Shown one piece after another: positions 1-8,209 of a DNA stretch of 14,354 bases. The notes below the pieces were generated by a model. That model saw only the letters and a program-made list of their open reading frames with translations, had not been told where the DNA came from and did not search any database. This stretch comes from Chitinophagaceae bacterium (GTDB taxonomy: Bacteria > Bacteroidota > Bacteroidia > Chitinophagales > Chitinophagaceae): the NCBI GenBank assembly GCA_003456175.1, contig DMPB01000100.1, positions 1 through 14,354 of the forward strand. Reading direction: 5' to 3'. Each line of letters opens with the position of its first letter. Within the stretch, counting starts at the first letter, position 1. Position numbers and translations under genes: made by a program.

Positions 1-250
1 TAATATCCAATTACCTTGATGATTAACTATACCCCACTTACTATTGACGCTTACCTTGTACCAAGTATCTTGAAATTCTTCTATACCGTCATATATCGCC
101 TGTAATATCCAATTACCTTGATGATCAACTATACCCCACTTATTATTGACGTTTACCTTGTATAAAGTATCTTTAATTTCTTCTATACCGTCATATATCG
201 CCTGTAATATCCAATTACCTTGATGGTCAACTATACCCCACTTATTATTT
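1..250 (-). repeat. Tandem 102-bp repeat encoding WG units
   Basis: The DNA repeats with a period of exactly 102 bp (34 codons). Unit starts are at 1, 103 and 205. The first two full units differ at about 7 of 102 positions by eye; the third matches for about 45 bp and then diverges. The array continues past the left edge. High identity at the nucleotide level, including third positions, suggests recent duplication or gene conversion. Confidence 0.9.
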
Positions 251-552
251 ATTCGTCCCTTACAAAACGTATTAGAATGCTGACATCTAAAAATCTCATC
301 AAATAATGGTTGAATAACCCAATCTCCACCTTCATTAACATAACCATACTTTAAATTACCTTGTATATCGGTTACAGAACCCATCAACAAATTAATTATC
401 TTAGGCTCTACAGATTCATTATTTGATTTAACATCTTTAATTGTCAACTCATTAGATTGTTCGAATTCTAGTTTCTGTAAGGAATTACCGCAAATAGTAC
501 AAAATTTATATGATTCAGCAATTTTGGTTCCACAATTTGAGCAGTGTTTCAT
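1..552 (-). CDS. WG-repeat protein with N-terminal zinc ribbon (partial, C-terminus outside window)
   Basis: Reading leftward from an ATG at 552, 184 codons stay open to the window edge. Residues 4-22 form a zinc ribbon: CSNCG, then CTICG twelve residues later. After a linker of about 35 residues come WG repeats, which carry the signature KWGIVDHQGNWILQAIYDGI. The first repeat, near residues 68-100, is diverged; the later ones are almost identical 34-residue units. WG repeats (a Pfam family) form beta-rich repeat domains common in Bacteroidota and are of mostly unknown, probably binding, function. No signal peptide or membrane helix is visible, so the visible part is probably cytoplasmic. The start is well supported because zinc ribbons of this type begin two or three residues before the first Cys, as in the gene at 1656-2702. 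Function is not known beyond the domain calls. Confidence 0.88.
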   Translation of the reverse strand, partial: MKHCSNCGTKIAESYKFCTICGNSLQKLEFEQSNELTIKDVKSNNESVEPKIINLLMGSVTDIQGNLKYGYVNEGGDWVIQPLFDEIFRCQHSNTFCKGRINNKWGIVDHQGNWILQAIYDGIEEIKDTLYKVNVNNKWGIVDHQGNWILQAIYDGIEEFQDTWYKVSVNSKWGIVNHQGNWIL

Positions 553-1655
553 AATAAAATACTTTAAACCAATAGTGTCTCTAACATTTATACATATACC
601 ATATCAAACCAAGCTGGCAAGAATAATAAATACAAAATAGAATCTAACAATTTAGAAGGCATAGAAATTTACTGTATAAACAACAAATTTATTCAATAAA
701 GTCTCCTTCACTAGGGTGTCGTAAAGGTTGACTTTATAATCGCATAAAACCAAATCATAGTCTGGACTTGTCCAATAAATACATGCAGCATTATCTAAAT
801 ATTTTAGTAAGGCCACTTGATATTATAAATGAAACTGGTTGAATTTTTTTTAGCTAATTCTTTTATGATAATACTTGGCAAAGTGAAAAAGATCAACTAT
901 CTAGTTTCATAAAACTACAATTGTAGTAAAAGAAAACGTGCTTCACCTAGATAGAAAAACTCAATTGTATGTTACTAAAATAGCTAATCTAGAAATATGT
1001 ATGATTCACAGTAAAATTGAAGTAGCAGTGTTTAATAATAATAATATGAGTTTAACTTTGCATTGAAGTGTGAACATAGGATATCGAGACTTTAAATAAC
1101 GCTTATTTTAAAGATAATGCTAAACCCGCTGTGTAACTCGAAACTATTTGTTAGATTTTTAGAATTACAGCCATACTAATCAGTGCTATAGCACACCTTT
1201 TAAGTATCTTTTGAAAGGAGCCAAGTCATACCAATTGACTATCTTTATAGCTACAGAACAAGAATCTATATTTTGAATAAGAGTTTGTACAGCTAGGCTA
1301 CAAAGCATTTTTAATAACTTAAATTAAAGTATCAAATATTCACTAAATAAATTTTTATATAGTATAGTAAAGTTTATCTCTATAAAAAATACTTGTAATG
1401 AAGACTCGAGTTGTATTGACAATGGAAAAATACTATGCTAGTGTCTATCAAAATATATGTTACATGAAAACTTACATCTCAGTATAAGGGATGACTAAAA
1501 TAAAATAAGCAATTACAATATTAATTTTTAAAGTTAAGTAGAAGTGATCTAAAACATAAGTAATTAACTCATAATAAATTACATTAGTGATGAAGTGATA
1601 ATCTTTGACCCTAAACTATACTTAACATATAAAATTAAGCTATCCAATGTTATGA
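553..1655. other. 1.1-kb gap without a convincing gene
   Basis: No open frame of credible length lies here on either strand. Three short open stretches have protein-like composition but lack a normal gene structure. On the minus strand 652-822 (56 codons, no ATG) includes SPDYDLVLCDYK. On the plus strand 905-1066 (53 codons, ATGs only internal) includes VLHLDRKTQLYVTKIANLE. On the minus strand 1186-1308 (40 codons, ATG start) includes NWYDLAPFKRYLKGVL. They may be remains of decayed genes, but none could be assigned to a family. A 12-bp perfect palindrome, GTGCTATAGCAC, sits at 1183-1194. Nothing was seen in 1310-1655. Confidence 0.5.
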
Positions 1656-2702
1656 TTACTCAGAATCTAATGAAGAGAACAGCGCTTTAAGTTCCGCTTT
1701 ACTTTCCAAATATTTAGTTTTATTTAAGGGTTTACATTCCTTGTACGTAGTTTTAGTTACAAGACGGATTTTTACATTATCAATCTCATATGTTTTGTCT
1801 TCTTCCGTAATCAGCTCTCCATCATCAATTTCATCTATCATCGTCTTATAATCATAAACATAATAAACATAGTCATCACCTTCAATCGTATTCTCTTTTA
1901 GTTTTAAAACAAGTATTCCTGGATTTATGCATTCAAAATAAAATTTTCCATCCTTTCGCATTAAACGTTTATTTACTGTTTCATAATTGTATTCTGATTT
2001 TTCTAGGTTATAGTATTGATTATAAAAAAAAATAGAATCTCCTACAGATATTAACTTATCCTTTGTATTTATAAGTGAAAAGTATGAGTCATAATTCTTT
2101 TGACTTTCTATTTCAGTTTTGAACGACTCATACATCGATGGACCACGGTCGCCTTCAACAGCATTCTTAAGCATCTTAACTTTATTACTTGTTGGTTTGG
2201 ATACTAATTTGCCATCTACGTAAATTTCTTTAACATCAACGCTTGATATTCTCCAAAATCTATCACCTAGTAGCTTCATCAAATCAGCTTCGCTTTTGGG
2301 ATATAAAGAATCTTTATATATACCATACTCTACAATTAACAAAATCAACAAGAAAAAGAAACCAATCCAAGACAAGCAACCCCCAACCTTTTGCTTAAAG
2401 GTCGACGAAGTTTCATGGATGATAGGCTTATCTTTATTAAAAGAATTTTCCGATATTGTAGCATCAATATCATTTATTAAAGTCGATTCTTGATGAGCAT
2501 TTTCAAATAGATTCGCACCAGTTGAAGGAACTGAAACTTTTGTAATTAGTTTTTCTTTCATATCCACTCCAGACAACTTATGACCACACTGAATACAAAA
2601 ATTTCCAATTTCTTCTAGTTTTTTACCACATTCCGGACAGAAATTCATAAAATTTCTATGATTTAAAGTTGATAATTTTTTCGTAATACTTTTTGATCGC
2701 AT
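1656..2702 (-). CDS. Zinc-ribbon protein with one transmembrane helix, function unknown
   Basis: Product of 348 residues if started at 2702. An alternative ATG at 2648 (residue 19) gives MNFCPECGKK at the N-terminus. This matches the layout of the zinc-ribbon gene at 1-552 (MKHCSNCG) and is the more likely true start, giving 330 residues. The zinc ribbon uses C22, C25, C36 and C39 (long-form numbering). A low-complexity, Ser/Asn-rich linker follows. Residues about 107-128 (GGCLSWIGFFFLLILLIVEYG) form a single membrane helix, and the remaining 220 residues are polar and mixed alpha/beta in character. Topology with a cytoplasmic ribbon and an outside C-terminal domain is inferred. The C-terminal domain is not recognised. 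No operon partner is close: the nearest same-strand gene ends 188 bp upstream. Confidence 0.8.
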   Translation of the reverse strand: MRSKSITKKLSTLNHRNFMNFCPECGKKLEEIGNFCIQCGHKLSGVDMKEKLITKVSVPSTGANLFENAHQESTLINDIDATISENSFNKDKPIIHETSSTFKQKVGGCLSWIGFFFLLILLIVEYGIYKDSLYPKSEADLMKLLGDRFWRISSVDVKEIYVDGKLVSKPTSNKVKMLKNAVEGDRGPSMYESFKTEIESQKNYDSYFSLINTKDKLISVGDSIFFYNQYYNLEKSEYNYETVNKRLMRKDGKFYFECINPGILVLKLKENTIEGDDYVYYVYDYKTMIDEIDDGELITEEDKTYEIDNVKIRLVTKTTYKECKPLNKTKYLESKAELKALFSSLDSE

Positions 2703-2890
2703 GAACTATTCCTACATACATTTAATTAGGAATTAGTGTATATATAATTTCAACTAAAATGCGTGTCTAATAAAATATATTATTGATGCTTTGATACCGA
2801 TTTACTTCCTAATGAAGTTGATGATTTTACCATAAATTTTGATAAATACCAAAAGAATTGAACCTTTCTGACCTCATTCTGTGAGCTAAT

Positions 2891-3199
2891 TTATTTTGGT
2901 CCAGCTTCAGATTTAAACTTGGTGATATAAATTTTCAAGTCGGCTTCAGATTTGAGTTTAGTGAAATAAATCTTCCAATCAGCTTCAGATTTGATTGTAG
3001 TCCAGAACCACAAACCAGAATAGGGTTTAGCTTCTGATTTAAATCTTGTTTCATAGACTAGCATATCTGCTTCGGACTTAATTGTAGTTACATAAATCTT
3101 TTTATCTGCTTCTGATTTAACTGAAGTCTTATATACTTTTTGGGCATTCAACAGGCCGAAATTAAGCAACACACAAATTAAAATTAATAAATTATTCAT
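2891..3199 (-). CDS. Secreted KSEAD-repeat protein, 7(1) septoil knot (DUF6150) type
   Basis: 102 residues. The N-terminus is a signal peptide (MNNLLILICVLLNFGLLNAQ) ending near LNA-Q. The mature part is almost entirely repeats: KSEA motifs start at residues 28, 41, 54, 70, 83 and 96, so the period is 13 residues except for a three-residue insertion after the third (KPYSG). Each unit reads KSEAD-x-x-(I/V)Y-x-T-x-(hydrophobic). From memory this is the Bacteroidota family annotated as DUF6150 or '7(1) septoil knot', small secreted proteins with a deeply knotted fold of unknown function; the assignment rests on the repeat signature alone. The ATG at 3199 is the only sensible start because it opens the signal peptide. 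Length is ordinary for the family as I remember it. Role and partners are unknown. Confidence 0.78.
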   Translation of the reverse strand: MNNLLILICVLLNFGLLNAQKVYKTSVKSEADKKIYVTTIKSEADMLVYETRFKSEAKPYSGLWFWTTIKSEADWKIYFTKLKSEADLKIYITKFKSEAGPK

Positions 3200-3445
3200 T
3201 TCGTAGAAATTATATAATTATTGATTATGATTTATTATTATCGAACAAAATTGATAAAAATTTTGCTTAAATATAAATTCAACACAAGGGCATACCAAAT
3301 AACTCTAATTATATAAACAAACTATTTATCAAACGTAAAACTAAGTAATAAGCAATTCTTTTTACTTCAAAAGCAAACTCGAAATCCAAGAGATCATCAT
3401 AGTGTGTACGATCACTTTCTGAATTACTAGTAGAAAGTTCTGTAA

Positions 3446-3763
3446 TTAGGTAGTAAAAGCAGAGAAAATAATACTACATAAATTGCATACAATTTGTAGG
3501 GATATGTTGATAATCAAAAGTATTGCTAAAAAATTGCTTTTAGATATTTCATTTGTTGCTATCGATTCTATAATAGCTGTAGTAAAACCACAGCCACGAC
3601 AATCAAAAACAAAAAAATTGAAAATACAGAAATGTGGCAACAATCCTAGTAGATGAATAACATTATCTTGATGCATCGTCAAAAAGTACATTATTATAAC
3701 ATTACTAAGAACAACAGCAATTTGATACTGCCTTATAGCATTTGAAGTAAATCTGCTAAACAA
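3446..3763 (-). CDS. DUF2752-like small membrane protein
   Basis: 105 residues from a TTG at 3763. The frame is open back to a stop at 3788-3790 and holds no ATG before codon 25, so the start is uncertain. The core, HFCIFNFFVFDCRGCGFTTA (residues 45-64), matches the DUF2752 pattern in which a CxxCG(x)TxA motif follows a hydrophobic segment and a preceding Cys. Here the Cys residues are C46, C55 and C58, and the usual Pro of CPGCG is Arg. A hydrophobic helix precedes it (about 14-30) and another ends the protein (about 77-98). Starting at the ATG at 3691 would remove the first helix, so the TTG or another non-ATG start is preferred. An N-terminal truncation cannot be excluded. The family is of unknown function and is common in Bacteroidota and Actinobacteria. 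Confidence 0.6.
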   Translation of the reverse strand: MFSRFTSNAIRQYQIAVVLSNVIIMYFLTMHQDNVIHLLGLLPHFCIFNFFVFDCRGCGFTTAIIESIATNEISKSNFLAILLIINISLQIVCNLCSIIFSAFTT

Positions 3764-3935
3764 TCTCCCAGGTATAAAACAAAAAAATCAATGTTTGCAC
3801 AGATCATTCTTAAAACTTCCAATTTGAGGTGCTGATTTTATATTAACGTGCTTAGTTAAAAAAAACTATACTATTAGGTATAAATTTCATATATCCAATG
3901 TAGGGCGATGCACAACAATGCTTAATTTTATGCAA

Positions 3936-4102
3936 TTAACCCTGCCACGTATGTCCACACCTACGGCACGTAGTCGGATCTCTTTCTGCTAGAAGCGCTA
4001 ATAATCCCGAAGGAAAAAACATATAGCAATTATTATTTGCCAAAATTTGTACCCTCCTTTTTTTGTTAATTCGTTACATCTTGGACAAGAAATATCAGAC
4101 AT
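3936..4102 (-). pseudogene. Membrane zinc-ribbon protein (BRI3/LITAF-like layout) interrupted by a -1 frame change
   Basis: An ATG at 4102 opens a frame reading MSDISCPRCNELTKKGGYKF, then WQIIIAICFF, then LRDY and a stop at 3998-4000. The -1 frame from the same point continues PSGLLALLAERDPTTCRRCG-HTWQG to a stop at 3936-3938. Joined, they give a coherent 55-residue protein with C6, C9, C46 and C49 as two CxxC pairs flanking one hydrophobic segment (about 21-38). This is the layout of small membrane zinc-ribbon proteins related to BRI3/LITAF. The break is at a T6 run (4014-4019 on the plus strand as A6). One extra T would repair it; so would ribosomal -1 slippage on the heptamer U UUU UUC, whose codon phase is correct. 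A sequencing error in the homopolymer is equally possible. Both halves are clearly coding in style, so decay, if real, is recent. Confidence 0.68.
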
Positions 4103-4315
4103 AGACAAGTAAATTTAATTTTTAATTTAATTAAACTAATAAATCATTGATAATTATTGAACATACAAGCATAAAAGCATTGGTGCTCTTGCGTTTATCG
4201 TATCAACATTTATTTTATTAATCTAATAATTTTACATCTACTGAAAGTTTATTGACAAATTTGATTTATGTTAACAGAATATTTAACTGGACAGTTCTGA
4301 ATAACTTAAAAAAGT

Positions 4316-5272
4316 ATGAAAAGCAAATCGATATGCCTTCTTTTATACTTCTATGTTTCATTGTTTGGAAATAGCATTAGTGCACAAATAGCTAAAGACA
4401 CTTTAAAAGTAGGATTCTATATAAATCACATATTCGATATAGACTATAAGAAAGGAACTTATAAAACTTCAATGTTTATCTGGGCTGTTAGCAAGAAAAA
4501 AATTTATGAATTAAACAGATATTTGGACTTTATAGGCCAAGTAAACTACGAAGAATATCTGAACCATGAAGAAATGATAATTAGACCTGATTCCGATACA
4601 CTTTACTGGTCTGAAATTGAGGTTATGGTAGAGTTGCTCCATGAATATGATTCTAAAAAATTTCCCTTCGACACAGAAAATATTAAAATGAACATTGAGT
4701 TTACAGATGATGATAGTGACAGTACTGTTTTCGAAATTGATAACACATCTATACTCAATCGTGTAAAAATACCAAATGATTGGAAGCTAAGTTCTAATCC
4801 AGCTATACAAAACTTTATAACCGTGTATCCAACAAGTTTTGGCGATCCAAGATTACGAGATTACAAGGTAAATACAGTTGGAATAACATTCAAATTAGCA
4901 AGAGAACCCCTTGGATTATTTTTCAAAATTTTTATAGCCATGTTTATTTCATTTTTAATTGCTTGCTGTAGTATTTTCATTTCGAATGACTCCTTTGAGC
5001 CAAAATTTGCATTAATTGTGGGAGGGTTGTTCGGGACGATTTCAAATAAATATATAACGGATAATATTCTGCCAGAAAGTACATCCTTAAATCTATCAGA
5101 TCAATTACACGTTGTTACAGTTCTGTTTCTACTATTTCTTACAATAGTAACTATCTATGAAAATAGAAGCAAGCTAGCAGATAATAAGATTTATGAACGC
5201 TGGATATTTTATAGTACTTTATTTTTATATTCAGTTGTAACATTAATTTTAGTAGTAACGGCATTGCCATAA
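4316..5272 (+). CDS. Pentameric ligand-gated ion channel homologue (prokaryotic Cys-loop receptor family)
   Basis: 318 residues. A signal peptide ends near SISA-Q (residue 23). Residues about 30-195 fit the extracellular ligand-binding domain: VGFYINHIFDIDYKKGTY is the first strand pattern, FPFD at 116-119 is the hallmark of the loop before M1, and PNDWKL (153-158) and the YKVNTVGITFKLAR strand lead into the membrane. Four hydrophobic helices follow: M1 about 200-223, M2 about 229-247, M3 about 262-282 and M4 about 296-316. The M2-M3 link reads ILPESTSLNLSDQL, matching the usual LP...D pattern of the family. As in other prokaryotic members there are no Cys-loop cysteines. The Q that usually follows FPFDx is Glu here. 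Ligand and ion selectivity cannot be read from the sequence. It stands alone, convergent with the sensor kinase gene. Confidence 0.85.
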   Translation: MKSKSICLLLYFYVSLFGNSISAQIAKDTLKVGFYINHIFDIDYKKGTYKTSMFIWAVSKKKIYELNRYLDFIGQVNYEEYLNHEEMIIRPDSDTLYWSEIEVMVELLHEYDSKKFPFDTENIKMNIEFTDDDSDSTVFEIDNTSILNRVKIPNDWKLSSNPAIQNFITVYPTSFGDPRLRDYKVNTVGITFKLAREPLGLFFKIFIAMFISFLIACCSIFISNDSFEPKFALIVGGLFGTISNKYITDNILPESTSLNLSDQLHVVTVLFLLFLTIVTIYENRSKLADNKIYERWIFYSTLFLYSVVTLILVVTALP

Positions 5273-5335
5273 CAAATAAGGAATATCATACATTAGACAA
5301 ATGTTAATTAACATATTAAATATTTATGAATATTA
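5273..5335. terminator. Short convergent spacer with palindrome, possible two-way terminator
   Basis: The 63 bp between the convergent channel and kinase genes contain a perfect 14-bp palindrome, ATGTTAATTAACAT (5301-5314), followed by AT-rich sequence. The palindrome is weak as an RNA hairpin because it has no GC-rich stem and no room for a loop, so a role in termination is only a guess from its position. Confidence 0.25.
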
Positions 5336-8209
5336 TTATCGTTTTACTAATATTCTTATCTCTGAACGATAACCAAAGTCAGTATGCACAGCTAACATAG
5401 ATTCACTAATTTGAATAGAACCATAATTTGATCGATTGTATATATCAATTCTCTCTCTGACTAGGGTCAGACCAATTTTGCTACCATGTATAATATGTTT
5501 AAGCGGAGACAATGTATTCTCAATCGAAATAACTATAATACCGTCGTCTAATTTTAAATCAATCCAAATTCTACGATCACTTTTCTCTGAAGAAGCATAT
5601 TTAACTGCATTTTCAACAATAGGTTGCAAAATCATCGGTGGAACATATATTTCTTTTACAATATTGGGAACTGCTATATTTATATTGTAAATAAATGGAT
5701 CATCAATGGCAACTCTTTCTGCCTCCATTTTTAGGTATCGATCGATAAAAGTAAGTTCTTGTTCTAAAGAGATTCTTTGCTTATTTATATTTTCAAGGTA
5801 ATAACGATGTAAATCAGAAAACGTATTAATTGTTCGGACAGCAACTTCATTTTTATTCTGTAGCACAAGACTATATATAAGATTTAGTGAGTTGAATATG
5901 AAATGAGGATTTAAATTTTGCTTCAATAGCTGTAACCGGTTTTCCAGCATATATTTTTGATAACTCTTACGATCTAAATAATATTTAAAAAGAAGTCCAA
6001 AAAATAAAATCACAAAAAGTGATACTGCTATATAGAAAGTAGGGGTTGAAGTAATTGATACTTTTATCTCAAATGACTTTTCACCAATAAGCTTACCATT
6101 TGAATAACATTTTATAGTGTACTCTCCCTTTTCAAAGAGTTTAGTAATACTAATACTAGTGTCGATTGAATGAATAGAAAAGATCAAACTATCGCTATTC
6201 CATATTTCTATTAATTTCAGTGAATGATTCTGTAAGCTATAGTTTTCATCCTGAAAGAAAATATTAAACGGAGAACCTTTAAAAACCGACTGCTCAGGTA
6301 CTATCTTAAATTCTTTTATAGTTCCACTTATCGTTGAATCAAGCTGTTGGGAACTTATTTTAGTAATATAATTACCATGATCAAAGAAAAGAGCAGTTTT
6401 TCCAACCTTAGGAGGCGACCCTTCTGAATAATTGCCGATATAAACATAACCAATAGGAATAGCATTTTTGTTATCAAGAAGCATTAAACCCTTTTTGTTT
6501 CCACAATAGATTTTTCCCTGTAGTTGACATATCCAAGTGGGCATCCATGAAGTATTAAATTTTGCTTTCAGATCGCAATCGAACAAATATTTTGCTTTAT
6601 AAGTAACCTGATTGAATTTATAAGTAGTTACTAACCCTCCATTAAGTACCCATAATGTATCGTTACAAAATGTGAAAGACTCAACATTTCCTATTGGAAT
6701 ATTCAGTGAATGTCCTATCGTATCATAGATATAAAATCCGGAGTAAAGGGAATGATATAAAAATTTACCGCTAGGAAGTACCATACCCCTAGGTAGGGTC
6801 GACTTACCTCTTTTTTCTTTTACTTTCCTTGAACTAATGTCTACAATAAAAATTTCGTCATTAAAAGCTGTAAATAAGTGTAGTTCGCAACCAATCTTTC
6901 TGATGTACTTGTAATTTGCAAAATCTCTCTGCTTATCAATAAAAGAGTATAATGCTATTGATTTTTTATTTATAACAACTACCTCCACTTTATTTCTTGT
7001 TAATACTACTAAAGTGTCATTATACAAGTTTGCAAGAACTACATCATCTCTATAACTATTACTCTTTCTTCTATATATTTCCTTACTAGATCTGCTATTT
7101 AAATTGAAAATTGAAACACCGTTTAAAGTGTATACTAAGAGCTGCTCGTCATTCAAAACTTCAAATACAAAGTTATCATCCTTACTAGGGTTTGGTTTTA
7201 GTGTTGCATTAGAGGCAAATGGCCAGTAAAACAAACCTCTATTAATCGTACCTGCCCATAAAGCACTTTCTATAGCATCGTAATACAATGATTGCCCATA
7301 AAAATTTGATTTAATTTCCGATTCGGGCGATTGCATATTTGTAAAAATCATTCCTTCGTTTTCACCGTCTGGATTACCTACTGTGAAAAATGGATTTCCA
7401 GCAACGTTAGCTATGTCCCATATAGGTAATGGATTCTTCGATCTAACATGCACTAATGATTTCGTAAAAATATTTCCATCTTTGGAGACAGCTTTAAACG
7501 AACCTTCACCACCAATGAATAAATTGGTGTCTATAACTAATAAAGCAAAGCTCCCACTAAGCTGAACAATATTAGTACTGGCTAGAGAATAATCTTCTGC
7601 TATTATAAACCTATCATTATTTAGTTCTCGGACAAGAGACTTCTCCTCGCCATATACAGTTGCGTATATTTTCTCATTCCATTTAACGAAATCAGTAATA
7701 AAACCTCGCTCTAAGTTAGATTTTAATTTTTTAGCTTCAAAAATTCCATTTCTAAAAAAAATTAGTACCGGATCAGATTTTGTTGCCAAAAAAATACTGT
7801 CTCCAATAACACGAAATCTTCTACATAGGCCAATTCTAGATGAATCTAAATGCTGTACGATTTTGTTAATAACAGTGTCATAAATAAATAGTCCATTTAG
7901 TCTTGTGCCAATCAAAGCATATCTTTTATAGAAGGCAAGTGTCCAAACTGAATGATTATTTATCGTATCTATCAATTCTTGAAATTTAGATGTATTATTC
8001 CAAATTTCTAAACCAAGATCAGTTCCTAACCAAATTCGTTTTGATGAGTCTTTAACAATTGCTCTTATACTATTCGAATTTAAGCCACTTGTAACGCTCA
8101 ATTCAGGCTCTAAAAAAACAGGCTGTGAGGAAACTTTAATATTGAGATATAAAAGTGTAGCTATAAAGAAGCCAATGCTTTGTAGCCCCTTCTTGAAACA
8201 GGTAGACAT
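5336..8209 (-). CDS. Beta-propeller sensor histidine kinase, LytS (His_kinase) type
   Basis: 957 residues. Residues 1-29 are a signal peptide (IGFFIATLLYLNIKVSS). Residues about 30-630 are Reg_prop-type propeller blades; the first reads SIRAIVKDSSKRIWLGTD and is the best conserved, the others are diverged. A Y_Y_Y-like beta domain follows (about 635-718), then a membrane helix (724-744), a short coiled linker and the kinase. The phospho-acceptor motif NPHFIFNSL has H769; the N-box is PIVENAVKYA (E866, N867) and the glycine motif is GSKIGL (909-914). A periplasmic signal is probably passed to the kinase, which phosphorylates the LytTR regulator encoded immediately upstream. Its start overlaps that gene by 49 bp, indicating co-transcription and probably translational coupling. 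This build is typical of Bacteroidota polysaccharide- or surface-sensing systems, but the signal here is unknown. Confidence 0.93.
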   Translation of the reverse strand: MSTCFKKGLQSIGFFIATLLYLNIKVSSQPVFLEPELSVTSGLNSNSIRAIVKDSSKRIWLGTDLGLEIWNNTSKFQELIDTINNHSVWTLAFYKRYALIGTRLNGLFIYDTVINKIVQHLDSSRIGLCRRFRVIGDSIFLATKSDPVLIFFRNGIFEAKKLKSNLERGFITDFVKWNEKIYATVYGEEKSLVRELNNDRFIIAEDYSLASTNIVQLSGSFALLVIDTNLFIGGEGSFKAVSKDGNIFTKSLVHVRSKNPLPIWDIANVAGNPFFTVGNPDGENEGMIFTNMQSPESEIKSNFYGQSLYYDAIESALWAGTINRGLFYWPFASNATLKPNPSKDDNFVFEVLNDEQLLVYTLNGVSIFNLNSRSSKEIYRRKSNSYRDDVVLANLYNDTLVVLTRNKVEVVVINKKSIALYSFIDKQRDFANYKYIRKIGCELHLFTAFNDEIFIVDISSRKVKEKRGKSTLPRGMVLPSGKFLYHSLYSGFYIYDTIGHSLNIPIGNVESFTFCNDTLWVLNGGLVTTYKFNQVTYKAKYLFDCDLKAKFNTSWMPTWICQLQGKIYCGNKKGLMLLDNKNAIPIGYVYIGNYSEGSPPKVGKTALFFDHGNYITKISSQQLDSTISGTIKEFKIVPEQSVFKGSPFNIFFQDENYSLQNHSLKLIEIWNSDSLIFSIHSIDTSISITKLFEKGEYTIKCYSNGKLIGEKSFEIKVSITSTPTFYIAVSLFVILFFGLLFKYYLDRKSYQKYMLENRLQLLKQNLNPHFIFNSLNLIYSLVLQNKNEVAVRTINTFSDLHRYYLENINKQRISLEQELTFIDRYLKMEAERVAIDDPFIYNINIAVPNIVKEIYVPPMILQPIVENAVKYASSEKSDRRIWIDLKLDDGIIVISIENTLSPLKHIIHGSKIGLTLVRERIDIYNRSNYGSIQISESMLAVHTDFGYRSEIRILVKR

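Noticed and set aside
1..250. The regular 102-bp repeat as a possible CRISPR array
   Set aside because: The whole unit is coding, with no alternation of constant repeats and unique spacers.
652..822. Calling this fragment a response-regulator receiver remnant
   Set aside because: Only one short receiver-like stretch is present; the acidic pocket, switch Thr and conserved Lys are not found nearby.
1183..1194. Palindrome GTGCTATAGCAC as an operator
   Set aside because: It lies far from any gene start, in a gap without genes, and has no second copy in the window; chance cannot be excluded.
2276..2330. KSEAD motif in the one-helix zinc-ribbon protein, next to the KSEAD-repeat gene
   Set aside because: It occurs once, in a likely helical stretch (PKSEADLMKLLGD), with different codons and no repeat pattern around it; probably chance.
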